A DNA stretch of 64,000 nt from Ectocarpus siliculosus (taxonomy: Eukaryota; Sar; Phaeophyceae; Ectocarpales; Ectocarpaceae): assembly GCA_000310025.1 (NCBI GenBank), contig FN649728.1, positions 440,595-504,594 on the forward strand. Reading direction: 5' to 3'. Shown piece by piece: positions 1-11,456 of this stretch. How positions within the stretch are numbered: the first letter of the stretch is position 1; every line of letters begins with the position of its first letter. The notes under the pieces are model-generated. The model made no database searches, was not told the DNA's origin, and saw only the letters and a list, made by a program, of their open reading frames with translations. Both the position numbers and the translations under genes were made by a program.

Positions 1-80
1 GTCCCCGTTTTCGATTACCCCCCCCCCCCCCCCCCTCCGGTTTCCCGGCGGTTTCGCCGGCAATCGTGGTGGCTCGGCAG

Positions 81-926
81 GCCCTAGAGCTGCAGGACAA
101 GAACGGCGTCCTGCTGGACCTCCTCGGGGAGAAGACCGAGGACTTGGAGGCTGTGCAGGTGAGAAAGGAGTCGGTTGTTTTCATTCTGTTGCTGAAAGGC
201 CAGCCGGACACATCACGAACACGGGAAGGACCGTTTTGACTAGATGACGTCGTTGCACGTTCGATGGAATCTTCCCGGACGGGAGTCGTTGCAGCAGTAG
301 TGAGGCTTGAGAGACACATGTGGTACACCCGATGGACCCTGGACGTTGAGTCTGTCCGAGTCCTTCCACTTTACAGTAGAATCGATTCAGTGATGCCAAA
401 GCCAGCCGGAACACGTGACTTGACCAGAAATTCGCGAACATCCAGGGAGGGTTACTCGGCCAAGATTTGACTTGTGTTTGGCGTCAGGAGTCGGGGTCTC
501 CAGGCCTCGCGGACGCATCTGTCGTTTTGCGGCAGCGTATTCTGTGTGTGTGTGTGTGAGGAGTAGTACTAGGTTTTGCGAAGACGGGTGTGTGATAATC
601 ACGCCGGAGACATGTCCGTGGATATGTCGGCCCCTGGAGCGTTTTTTCGGGGTGCAGTCTATGGTGTTGACGACGCTCCTGGCAAAGACCGGCGTCCGCT
701 ACACGTAGGAAGACAAAGCACAATGCCTCCTTCCTTCTCGTCGTTGTTGCCGGCTGGGCGTAAGCCGACGTTGTCGCTGTTTCCCTCTTTGTCCGCGCCG
801 TCGACGTCGCTCTCTGCGCCCCAGGCGGATATGCGGGAGATGCAGAACATGTACCGGGCGCAGTACGACGAGCTCTTGACAAGGGCTGGTGCTGGAGTGG
901 ACAACGGGACCCGTCCTCCTGCGTAG
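81..926 (+). CDS. TMF1: TMF1-type golgin, C-terminal end (partial, last two exons)
   Basis: Exons 81-158 and 825-926 join in phase 0 (donor CAG|GTGAGA, acceptor CCCCAG|GCG). They give a C-terminal coiled coil of about 59 residues that contains LLDLLGEKTEDLEAVQ followed by ADMREMQNMYRAQYDELL and then a short tail to TAG at 924-926. This is the signature of the TATA-element-modulatory-factor C-terminal domain (pattern LLGEK-x-E-x-x-E then AD-x-x-x-M-x-x-x-YR-x-Q-x-x-ELL). TMF1 proteins are Golgi golgins that bind Rab6 and tether vesicles; the domain was first described as DNA-binding. The 5' part of the gene lies left of the window. An 18-C run at 18-35 sits upstream of the exon 81 acceptor. 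The domain match is clear; orthology rests on this one domain. Confidence 0.8.
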
Positions 927-2700
927 GGCAAGCATGCCCTTGTACCCCATCCGTAGCAGAGGAGGCTAAATAGTTTTTGGCTGCTCATCTATGCATACAG
1001 TCGGCAGATAATTTTTTTTTTGTTTCATGCGAAAATTTGGTGAGGTGTGTCACCGGGTTAACATGGTTTTGGCGACGCGACCACTCGATGCGGTGAACGT
1101 GCAGGAATGCATGCGTACCACGGAAATGCGGTATTCGATCAAGTCTTTGTGTCATGGCGAGAAAGGGGAGAGGTTGGTGCGCCCAAGACGAGCGGAAACA
1201 CCATCAGCGGTTGGGGAACCCTACCACCGCGATCGACCCTCTGCCCTAGAGGCACGCGAGGTCTATTCCAGCGTGTCAAGGGAAATTCGGGCTGTAGATA
1301 AGACCGGAAGGGAAACTTCCCTCACCTTCGACCCGTGTCACGATAACTCTCCTTCCTGCACAGCTTTCTGGGCATTGGGTCATCTCGCGAGCTGTTTTTC
1401 GCTTCTTCGTGAGGAAGCATGACTTACCATGACATTTATAAGACAGTTAATGGAGGCACGTATACATATACCGCGCGTTCTCGCGTGTGGCGTTTGTTGT
1501 TTTCTTTTGCGTCTATTTTTTGCAGAGATTTTTTGTGGGAGAGATGTGCGGGGGGCTCCTTGATGTAGTAAACACCCCATTATGAATATTCCCAAGCCTT
1601 CTCGTTCGGTTTATCCTGCGGTGTGTTTCGGGCGCGGCTTCGAGGGTGCAGTTGCGTGATGCCCGATTAATGTCTCGGTGGCCGTGCGAGTGTTGCCGGT
1701 GGTGCCCAGTTGTCCCCCGCTCGCGAATACGTTTGTACACGAAGGTGCGACGTGGCCTCTTGTGTCGGGCATTTGCTCCCGTTTTTCGACAGGTTTTCTG
1801 GTGTTGCAGCTTCATCGTCGGGGGGTGTATCGCAGTGATGTTTCTGGCATATTGCGGCAGGAACCATTACCATCGGACAGCGGCCGAGAAATCGCTTCCA
1901 AAATCGGCGATTGCCGCCGCAAACGGGCGCGCGGTGTTTCTACACGGCTGTTGAGGACGATGTTCTCCGTCTAGTCTAGAAGTGTTTCGAGCATGGGTAG
2001 CGGCAAGCATCAAGTGTCGGGTATGAAGAAATCGTGTTGTTGTTATTTCCCCAAAAAATTGAAACCATGAGTATTGTAATGCTGCCCGATAAATTACGGG
2101 AAGCTTGCCCTCGAGCTCTCACCACCGGCATGGTGGCGAGAGAGGCAGGGGATGACGCCGCGCATCGCCGTGGACAAGGGGTGGAAGCCAGGGTTCTTCA
2201 GGATGCTCAGGTTGATGCAGCACTTCCCTGCCGAAGAGCGGCGGGTACCACGCTACGCCCGTTTCTGAGTTTTTAGCGGGCGAGGAGAGAGTTCCCTTTG
2301 GGCTGATTACAAGGAACATTTCCGGCATCATTTTCTTGTTTTGGGACTTTTGTCTGGGCACTGGTGACCAAGTCCTATGTTTGCAGAGAGGCCCGCAGAG
2401 GACACCAAGGTTTGTACAGAGGGAGCCAGGTTTGTCCCCTTTTATACTATGGTACGAGCGAGGGTCCCCGCTCGGGAACCTCTGAGCCATCATCACAAAA
2501 CGAATGGTTGCACATCAAGAGAGCACCCAACCCGCACGGGAAGCATGCGAAACGTTCACTAGTAGCACAAAGTATGTCCGTTGAAATAAATAGTCGTTTG
2601 TGCTCTTCTTGATTGACTAACATAGCCCGCGGTTAGTTTCACTTGTTTACAGATTTATTTTCAGTTTTTCTTTTCTGGTTTATTGACGTTCGCTGGACTG
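927..2700. other. intergenic, nothing recognised
   Basis: This is the region downstream of the TMF1-like stop. Short open frames occur on both strands, but none has a recognisable domain, consistent third-position bias or convincing splice sites. The first few hundred bases probably hold the TMF1 3' UTR. Confidence 0.5.
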
Positions 2701-2809
2701 TTCGAGTAAAAGTGTTCGACACTGCTGGGTGACGAGCTGTTCTCACGCTCATGACGCCGGGGCGTCTCGTGTGACATCTCATGACGCGTCCCGGCGTCAT
2801 GAGACCTAT

Positions 2810-2825
2810 CATGAGGCGCCTCATG
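2810..2825. repeat. 16-bp perfect palindrome
   Basis: CATGAGGCGCCTCATG is self-complementary. Just upstream (about 2750-2803) a second imperfect palindrome is built on CATGACGCCGG and CCGGCGTCATGA. Together they form a cluster of dyads next to the longer hairpin at 2865-3088. Confidence 0.8.
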
Positions 2826-2864
2826 GAATTTCCCGTCGGTGCAACTCCAAGGAGCACGACGCAC

Positions 2865-3088
2865 TACCGTAAGAGTCGGAGAGATGGCACCCCCGTGTTA
2901 GCGTTTTCGTATAGCGTATTTCTCCACAACCAGGGAGGTACCACTGCCGAAAAGGGTAGTTTTGGAAACATCTCGTCGAGGGCTTTCCTGAGAGGTATCG
3001 GTCGGTGTTCGCACCCTCCCAGTTGTGGAGAAATACGCTACAAAAACACGCAAACACGGGGGTGCCATCTCTCCGACTCTTACGGGTA
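2865..3088. repeat. imperfect inverted repeat (possible MITE), arms about 75 bp
   Basis: The left arm at about 2865-2940 (starting TACCGTAAGAGTCGGAGAGA) is matched in reverse complement by the right arm at about 3014-3088, with a few mismatches, around a loop of about 75 bp. There is no transposase nearby and I could not recognise a target-site duplication. It could be a non-autonomous transposon or a foldback. Confidence 0.7.
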
Positions 3089-3089
3089 C

Positions 3090-5210
3090 ATGCCGTGTAC
3101 TTTTTTTTCTGAAACGCTTCAGTCTTCTGTCGCAGAAATTCTCGGACCAATAGTCGATTTTGACTGACTCCAAAAAAGTGACTCCGAAGGTGCGTCTCAA
3201 AAAAAGAAAAAAGCGGCCCTACTCTTTGTGTTTCGCTTGGTTTTGGAGTAGGCGATCGGTCTCTTATCTAAGAGCAAGTTGTTTTTCTTCGGGCGATGTT
3301 TCTCGGGGTTCATAATACTGCCGCGACGTGGGGGTGATGATCTGATGCCTTGACCCTACAAACCACCAGTCAGTCCCATTATTTGCGTCCGGAACGCCTT
3401 CGGACAACAATCAACCAATCCTCGCCCTGACAAATCTGTTTTTCGCCTGGGAGGGGCCACGCGCGATGAGCCCGGGTTAGCAGCTGAACGGGCAAGTCGC
3501 ACTGCAATGCGATTCGCCTCTACGCGCGAAAATGTGCCCTCAACCTACAGTATCACTGTGTCACCATCAGCTGAGGAAGAAGAAGAATGACCAACTGTCA
3601 CACACGCATCCGAACCTGCAACCGAAACGCGCTGGCTAAGTCATGCATGAAGTGACGACGACCCCGACGGTTGAGCCCGCCACGGAGTTTTCCATTTCTG
3701 TGTGAGTATGATATGTTTGTCCTGAACACCGATTGACGGTATTGCACGGAGAGCGTATAGCAAGTATGTTATTCTGCCTCTATCACCTCGTCTTCCACTT
3801 TAATGCGCGAGAGCACTCATTTTATCATTCCTCAGACAAAACGTTCCGGGGCGTGACGCATTTTCGGGAGTTATCTCTTGACGGCCCTTCCATTTATTGT
3901 GAGCCCGTTGGCTGAAAAGAAACGGGCTTCAGTTGAGGACGGGCCCCCCGGGCTGTTATTCACATAAAAAGCAGCAGCAGTACTCCAAGCCTCATACCAT
4001 TCCCATATACCAGAGGTTGTATCCCCGCAGCAGCACTGTCCATCAGAGCTTGAGCTTCATGCTCTCGATGCAGGAAAACGATGTCGACTACCCGATCTCC
4101 GGACAGATCAGACGGTCCCCCTGTTTCGTCTACGGAGAAAACCGTTCAGGTGCACCAGCAGATCGCCAAATTTTGGACAGCAAGACACTCTTAAGCTTAT
4201 GCGTGTGGTATCGCTATGTGGGGCGCTCGCCCATCGTTCTAGAGGGCCGCGAGCTGTCTACGTCACTCTGCGAGTGACCGCGACTTCACTCATCATGGTG
4301 TCTAGGAAGCACGTGCGTTGCAACGGACGTAACGCTTCACTTCCGAGTGCCTTATGCGGGCTGTTGTGGGCTGCTGAACGTGTGTGTGTCGTGTTTCGTC
4401 GTTTCGTCGTTTCGTCGTCTATCGTGAGTGGTGTCCATTTGTATGTTTAGGAGGTGTACCCCCGCCTTGGGGGCAGTTGGCTTGTGACAACGGAATGCGT
4501 CCGCGTCAGTAGGACCAGTGCGGACATTACAAGGTACTGAGCGGAGACCGGAGCAGTTTTTACGTGAAGACAAGGACAACAACAACAACAACAACAACAA
4601 CAACAGTGGCGTAGATCCCCTCTATCACGCTGACTGATATTTGGTCGTGCCGCAGGCACAAAAGGCGGTACACGGCGCGAAACGAGCCCCTCTCTGAAAA
4701 TCGTCAACGATCCTAGCATATGGTCTATGTAGTCGAGTTGATGCTACGGTGATTCAGTAATGATTTCAGCAATCGACTCATCAATGCACACCGTAGGCTA
4801 ATCTACTCATCAACGGTGACTTTGCGATACTGCCGCGACTGCGTTGGGCGGCCGCTGCTGTCCTTCCGTCTCTTCACGCGCTTACGAAGCTGTATTTAGC
4901 TCCAACCAACTTGCTACATACAACCGCCGCCGTGTGCTCTTGTCCACGCAAGGACGGAGAAGCCTACTGTATGTACTTCGAAGTACAATTTTCTCCAGTC
5001 AAGACCCCGGGATTCCGACCAATAACGAGGCTACAATTCGACTGTTACACCAATTAACCCCAGCTTCATGAATGAATGTACCTGCTCGACGAAGCACATT
5101 TCAATATTCTTAAAACACACAACACGCCCGACCAGTACCTAACACATATATATCCTCTGCACCTTCCCAACATAACATATATGAGACACACAAGACAGCT
5201 ACCAAACTGT
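3090..5210. other. intergenic, nothing recognised except a CAA tract
   Basis: There is no supported coding region. A (CAA)n microsatellite of about 30 bp lies at 4576-4605. Confidence 0.5.
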
Positions 5211-5217
5211 CTTGCTG

Positions 5218-5430
5218 AGCCTGTTACCCGCAGGGGAGATTTCCCTATATGCTGTCTGGGAAATCGTAGACATACAGGTACTTTCTGACGCTATGAATTC
5301 ATTGCTAATCTGTCTCAGACTCTTTTTCTATGATAGAGATGGTTTCGTTGTGTCATATTAAGAAAAAAAAATAAAAATAAAAATAAAACATTTTCTACAT
5401 CAATCTATATGACACAACGATTCCATCTTC
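5218..5430 (+). repeat. dispersed repeat family copy 1, with terminal hairpin
   Basis: Positions 5218-5365 match the reverse complement of 56720-56865 at high identity over about 150 bp, including the shared stretch GGTACTTTCTGACGCTATGA. The sequence TTCGTTGTGTCATAT at the end is followed by an A-rich loop and then by its inverted copy ATATGACACAACGA at about 5407-5420, so the end can form a hairpin. Shorter relatives of the same end occur near 26500 and 41910. It is probably a non-autonomous mobile element; no protein is encoded. Confidence 0.7.
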
Positions 5431-5828
5431 TCTCCGAAAAATCATCTACAGACTTGTATGTCGGTGGACGTTGATATTGACTAATGATTACGCAGAAATT
5501 GAATACAACGAGTAGTGTCATCTCTTGCCAATAGAACGTACAGCAACTCATCAACTCATCAAACGTAACCGTCATTTTGTCGTTGATGAACACCACCCGT
5601 AGTCACGCCCCACGCCTCACAACTTCCAAGGACCTCAAAAGTTCCTGTCAACATCGCGTTCCAGACCCAACCACCATCGAGACCCACCCACAGATAAACA
5701 GCAGAGACATCCGATATGAGGCGGCAGTACCGCAATAGACCGCCATGTCGCATGTATGTGTAACTACACAACACCTCCACCCCCTGGTTTCACCTTGTAA
5801 AAAGATTTTCGTTCGAGCAGAAACTCGT

Positions 5829-6728
5829 CAAGAACAAGAGGGACGACAAGCCTACACAGAAACAGGCGAGGGGAGTTAAACAAGACTGAGACTGATGTGA
5901 CTGTAGATCGACCGGCTGATGTCGAGATCGAAGATGATTCTCTCGGCAACCGGCCCTCTGTACCACTTGCTCTTACGCAATTGCGATAGCTCTTCCCGTG
6001 CCTTTGTTCCCACGCGGTTTGCCCAAAGGCCGGAGATGAAGTATAGCCGTGGTGTAGAGATGAGATATGGTCGTTTCTCTCTAGACAGAGGGAGACTCAT
6101 CTCTCTATACTACCGGACATCGTCGTTTCCATGCGAATGTCCAAAGAGAGGTAGTCTCGCTCATTAGAATGTAAACGACCTCGAGACGATGAGCGCAGCA
6201 GTACAGAGAGCCGCTTGCCGAGAATCATGTTCGATCTCGACATCTGCCGGTCGATCTATAGTCACATGAGTCTCAGTTTTGTTGAACCCCCCTCGCCTGT
6301 ATTTGTGTAGCCTTGTCGTCCTTCTTGTTCTTCGTGGACGTGAAGGCCACGTCGTGGAGACGCGCTTGGCCATGAACGATGACACGGTGGGATACCAACA
6401 GCACGACCTGGTAGCAGTCGGCCATGATGGGGAGTGCGTCGATGCCGAGATCCCACCTGACCCATCCCTACTTCGAGTCGACCCAAGCGATCGACAAGCA
6501 CTTTTGCACCGTGAGTCATGGGGTGGGTGTTCTGTCTGAAGATGTCGTTCAATTTGCATACCGCGCTACACGCGTAGTAAGGAGGTGTGCCAATGGAACG
6601 ACGCCTTCAGACAGTACACCCCCCTCGCGACTCACGGTAAGTAGTGAATGTCTACCTCTTGGGTCGACTCGAAGTAGGGTTGGTCAGGCGGGATATCGGC
6701 ACCGGTGCCTCGTCATAGCCGACTGCTA
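5829..6728. repeat. nested inverted repeats from a duplicated element fragment
   Basis: Two diverged inverted duplications are visible. The first pairs 5829-5947 with 6216-6334, sharing GATCGACCGGC and GACGACAAG cores. The second pairs 6415-6554 with 6590-6728 around a loop of about 35 bp, sharing CTTCGAGTCGACCCAAG. The middle copy (6216-6554) lies on the minus strand; its two ends are each repeated on the plus strand at the outer sides. Reading frames through it are broken. It looks like a rearranged transposon fragment; I do not recognise the family. Confidence 0.7.
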
Positions 6729-6908
6729 TACGCGCGAGTATCTTGTCGCCGTGACAGCAACAGTTGCAGGCGGCGGCCTCTGATGTATTCTGGGTTTCTT
6801 CTTCGCGGAAGTTGTCGAGATTTTGTGCCGAGCGGGGAACCACGCGCAAGCATCCCGAAGGGAGAGGGGAGAGAAGAGACAGGTGAGAGAGAGCGTCCAA
6901 AATGTATG

Positions 6909-6909
<1 letters not shown>

Positions 6910-6995
<86 letters not shown>

Positions 6996-7070
6996 CTCTC
7001 TACCGCCTTCGTCTCGCTCTGTCCCGCCCTCTCTCCCTCCCTCCCTCCCTCCCTCCCTCCCTCCCTCTCT
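6910..7070 (+). repeat. (CT)n and (CCCT)n polypyrimidine microsatellite
   Basis: About 92 bp of nearly pure CT dinucleotide (6910-7001) is followed by a CCCT tetranucleotide run (7034-7070). Open frames over this tract encode only Leu-Ser or Arg-Glu repeats and are not genes. Confidence 0.95.
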
Positions 7071-10000
7071 GCTGTGTGTGTTGGCCAATGCGTTGACTGT
7101 TTTGGGTTGTAAGCTTGCTTGTGGATGTTGACGATATTGTCGAATAGGTTCCTGAAAGAGGTGTTGACTGTTGTCGACTAGATGTGTCCTTTTAATTCTT
7201 TGGTGCGCCCTCTCTCTCCGCAACGCGTCGATTGAGCAACCTTATAGTCAGAAACCAAAGACAAAACTCAAGGGCCACGTTGGTCCTGTATCCTGTGCGT
7301 GACCCGTACAGCTGCAACGCGGCGGACGAACTCACTGGTTGTGCAGCTGAATTCTTTGACGCGAGAGGCTTGGTTCTGAGTACGAAGCACGTCCGAAGGA
7401 GAGGAAGAAAGAGCTGTTGGCTGAAAAGTGGTCTCTTGATCAGTGGAGACCAGAAACAATGCAGAGAGAAAGTCAGACAAGAGAATTATAAATTATTCAG
7501 AGAGGCAGAGATCTCCACAGAGACAAAGCTCTCCAAAACGCAGAGTGTTGACACCTTGATGTGCGCCGCGGAGGTGTGTGGGCTATAAAGACGTGCCCGA
7601 ACGTTCGTATCACTCTATACCCATGCTTGCATCGGACCCTGACCATGCTGTCTAGGCATCACGATGAGAGTTTGATGTAGAGGTCCGGCCCTCTAACGAG
7701 TAGTCTCTGACGAACAAAGTGTCGCGTACCCGCTTTTGTCCGAGAAAGGGGTGGGTATACTCATGTTTGTCCATTTCCCTTTTGGTGTACATCGAACGCT
7801 CGACGGCCTAGGTTGCCGGAGGCGCAGCGGTATCGATTATTTTATCCTGATAGTGGCAAAATAGTTTAAGCCCTTAATAACGGGCCTTCAAACCTGGTGC
7901 GATGTGCCTGACCGAACCAGCAAGCACCATGCCGATGACATTCCTGTTAGTCTTTCGCCTGTGATCTATTCTAACCCACCTCCATCATGCTATTGTTCCA
8001 CAGCAATGTATCTCTGGTTTCCACTCATGCGAACGTGGAATTCTGCGTCCAAACAACGACTTTCAAAAACACAACGAGAACGGAAGTCAAGTCCCACTGC
8101 AAATACCTGTTCGGGCAAGTGGTGCGTTCGGGTAACCCGCCGATCGATCCGCTTCGAATGTTGGGTATGATTTGTATCGCGCCAGGCCGCTTTTCTCGTA
8201 CCAAGACAACAACGTACAGATCCAGAAGAGCGCCGCGTACACGCACCTGACTTTCACCCGACACTGAGGCGCAGGACCAGTAGTGGTGGGTGCGGGCTTG
8301 TTGGCGGTTGATTGATCATCGCGCGTCCGTGTCGGTGTTTGCAAATTTATATGTAATTAAAATGAAACGGCCCCAGCAATAGGTGCTGCTGCGAACCGAG
8401 CGAACAAGCGCCTTTTGAGCTGGATCGAGGACATAAAAACACCGACCCTTAAATCGTCCTGTGCGCAACCAGACAGAAGAAGGTTAGACTACACGTACAT
8501 ATTTCTTGCTCCCGAGGCTATACTTACTTGAAGGACCGCCTGGGGAGCAAGTAGGCGAACCTGCTCAAGCGGCGGCGTTTCACATCAAATATGCGTGTTT
8601 TATTGGGGAACACCCAAAAAGTCTGGGGTTGGCATCATGGTCGTCTTCGTCGGGAAGGCGAGAGTCCCGCGACAAACACCGCAGCCAGACCAAGATTCAT
8701 CACGGAGAGCGTATGTATGTTATACACCATGAGCGGGCGGCGGAGAACAGACCAAATCCCACACTTTCGATTCGAACACAGCTTTTTGCGACACAACAAA
8801 AGAAAACAACACGGCAGCACTTGCAACTATCTGTAGCAGACTCTGCAGCGCAGCGATCGCACCACAAAACGAGACAACTAATCACTTTCCACCAGACCAA
8901 AGCGCCGTACGTGCACTCATCCGTTTTCGACGATAGAGCCGCGACCAGTCGAACAGCAACTTTTTTGGACCGATGAAATAACAAACAACAGCAACAGGAT
9001 ACACACGAACAACAACGACAACAACAACCCACGACGACGATCGACGTGGTTCATCGTGTGTCACAAAACAAAGCAACAACAATGTAGTATGACAGAGCAC
9101 AACAAGAAGCACACGGGTACTTCCGAGTGCTCGTTTGCGGTCAATACACTCCAAAAGGTCCAATGGTCAACGGTCCCACCACAAGCGGCGGGATATGTAT
9201 CGGTTCCAAAAATTCAGAACCAAAAATAAACGGCATCGCGGCATCGCCGCATCGCCGCGTCAACGAACCTGTGTACGCTCTACCTTCAACTTGCGCCGCA
9301 AGAGGAGGCAAAGAGAGCGAACTGCGAACTGCTGTAGTTGGCACGGCGGGGCGGGCGTTGTCCAGGCTATGCTACAGATCGGGAAAGCGGGTGACGCACC
9401 GGCACATTCTGTGGTGAGTTCCCCTGCGAGTCCCCACGGTGATTTGCTGGCACCGGAACCTACATACCTGTGCAGTCAGTTACTTTTGGCGTGCTTGATG
9501 CGCTCACCTAGCGCTAGCTGTAGCTGCTGAGCACCGAACGGCCGGAGTTCAAGGTTTGTAAGCATCCATGCTCCTGTCTGCTGATATTGCCGTCTTTGGG
9601 AACGTAGTGTAGTTCCTGGTTATATATTAACTTCTCCAAAAGGAGCCCAGAATGTCCCTACACCCTGGCGTGTTGCGCGTATGGCGTGGAATAACAGCTC
9701 CCCCAGTTCCGCTGAAAATCAACCAATATGGAGGTACGTAGTGAGAGCAGCTTCGGAATCATCTCCGCGTGGTGCTTTCGATGGGCCTAGGTATGGACAT
9801 ATTCCCCGCACACAGACGAGGGCGAGGCGGCGCCCCATGCCATCATCCCGCGTCATGAAGTGCACGTGCACCATTTCGTTTGTCTTGTCTCGGAAGTGCA
9901 CCAACCCTCTGGCTGTGCGCTTGTTAGAAGCGACGCGGATAGTCTTTGCCTGCTGCTTCTGCTGCTGTTGCTGTTTCTGATGTGGTGCCGGCGTTGGTGC

Positions 10001-10120
10001 TCTTGCTACGCCCATGTAACAGTACGGCTGTCATTGCCTGCCGCATCATCGAGCGCAGCGCAGAGTGACTGCCAAAGAAGCGCAGGACCTCAAAGTCTGG
10101 TCGACACAATATGGCATGGA
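7071..10120. other. intergenic, nothing recognised
   Basis: There are many short open frames on both strands. The longest is about 156 codons (8506-8976); it lacks domain character and has stop-poor shadows on the other strand. I support no gene here. Confidence 0.5.
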
Positions 10121-10154
10121 ACGAAACGTTGCAATACCCAGAAACGGTTGTACC

Positions 10155-10213
10155 CGCCCCGTTGCACGCACCCCCTTACTCTAGCCATTAAGGGGGTGCA
10201 GAAACGGGGTGGT
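10155..10213. repeat. short hairpin beside the foldback element
   Basis: CACCCCCTTA and its complement TAAGGGGGTG flank a loop of about 10 bases. The outer bases CCGCCCCGTT and AACGGGGTGG extend the stem imperfectly. It could be a small structured RNA or DNA cruciform; no terminator role is claimed in a eukaryote. Confidence 0.5.
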
Positions 10214-10277
10214 GACGCTGGCTCTTTTTCCCATACTTTAGTCCTATACAAAGAAAGAAAACAACCTTCCGCCAGGG

Positions 10278-10735
10278 TTAGGTGTCGCATTCTATTGTCA
10301 TCAGTAGAGGACATCATGAAGAGGAGTCGTGCGTGCTGGCATGTTCAGGTTTGCTACTGGAGCTGAAATATCGAAGGTCGCAGCAGCCTCTGAAAACAGT
10401 CCGAAATCTGCGCCGGAACCAAGCGGCATCAAACATTTGTCACAGCCGTGCTCACCGCCACGGCCCGTTAACCCCTGAACGGAGGTTGTTAGCAGTAGCT
10501 AGTGGCATCAGCTACTGCTGTAAACCCGCAGTTCAGGAGATTGGGGTCAGTGGCGGCGAGCACGGCTGTGACAAATGTTTGATGCCGCTTGGTTCCGGCG
10601 CAGATTTCGGACTGTTTTCAGAGGCTGCTGCGACCTTCGATATTTCAGCTCCAGTAGCAAACCTGAACATGCCAGCACGCACGACTCCTCTTCATGATGT
10701 CCTCTACTGATGACAATAGAATGCGACACTTAACA
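10278..10735. mobile_element. near-perfect foldback element (long-TIR MITE-like)
   Basis: Arms of about 180 bp (10278-10460 and 10549-10735) are reverse complements with only about two visible mismatches, starting GTTAGGTGTCGCATTCTATT. A further short stem (AGCAGTAGCT/AGCTACTGCT, about 10490-10524) sits in the centre. As a result the same 58-codon shadow frame appears on both strands. No transposase is present and no clear target-site duplication is seen. Near-identity of the arms suggests a recent insertion or gene conversion between arms. Confidence 0.85.
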
Positions 10736-11456
10736 CTCAAAACTGACCTTGTTTGAGCGCCTTCCGTTTTGGCTCTTTTGACTAGAATTTAGAATGGTGT
10801 TAATTTTTATCTTGATTTCAAAGGAGGCGTGTGGAGGTATCAACGATTTCTGTTTTTCGCGGTGCCTTCCTACTGGTCTGGTGTGTCTGTTGTGCAATTT
10901 CTGGTGCTCTTACGTTTGTTTTCAAAATTGATCTTCTGCACCACCCGCTTAACACCTCCTTGAGAAGAACGCGCTGTTTTTCTTTCGCCACCCGTCGGTC
11001 AGGTGCAGTTAGTGAGCCGGCCCGCCATAGCGCGCCGCTATTGATCGAACCCGCCCCGGAGTATCGCGGATTACGGTGCTGCTGGCTGGTGGTAGCTACT
11101 ATTCTTTGTCTCGGGGAGGAAAGGGAGCGAGCTCCTTGTCCTTGTGGGGGGAGTGCTGCATCACATGGACGAATGGTCGACGCTAGAGGTGCGTAGTCTG
11201 CTCGTTTTGTCCGCCTCCCGAATGGAAAAAAGCTCATCGAACAGCAACCATCAACGCTACCGCCTCACGGCGTTGTTAGCCTTTTTTTATTGCCGGTCGG
11301 AGTTGTCCCGGTCTCAGCAGCGGTGCTGTTGCACGCTGCCCCATGGCAATATATATTTCGAGGGTATCTAATATTGTTTCATCCTATTGCCTTCATGTTT
11401 CTTTGTGTACGCGAGCACACACAGAGACAGCCCATCCCCAACTCTGTAAGTCTGCG
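10736..11456. other. region upstream of the hydrolase gene
   Basis: There is no supported exon. A possible donor-like GTAAGT at 11446-11451 could mean that an upstream first exon of the hydrolase gene ends at 11445, but I found no exon that demands it. Confidence 0.35.

Noticed and set aside
6726-7223. Open frame of 165 codons on the minus strand and overlapping frames across the CT tract
   Set aside because: They consist of Arg-Glu or Leu-Ser repeats produced by the microsatellite.
10282-10729. Identical 58-residue N-terminal peptides encoded on both strands
   Set aside because: They are the consequence of the foldback arms, not two genes.
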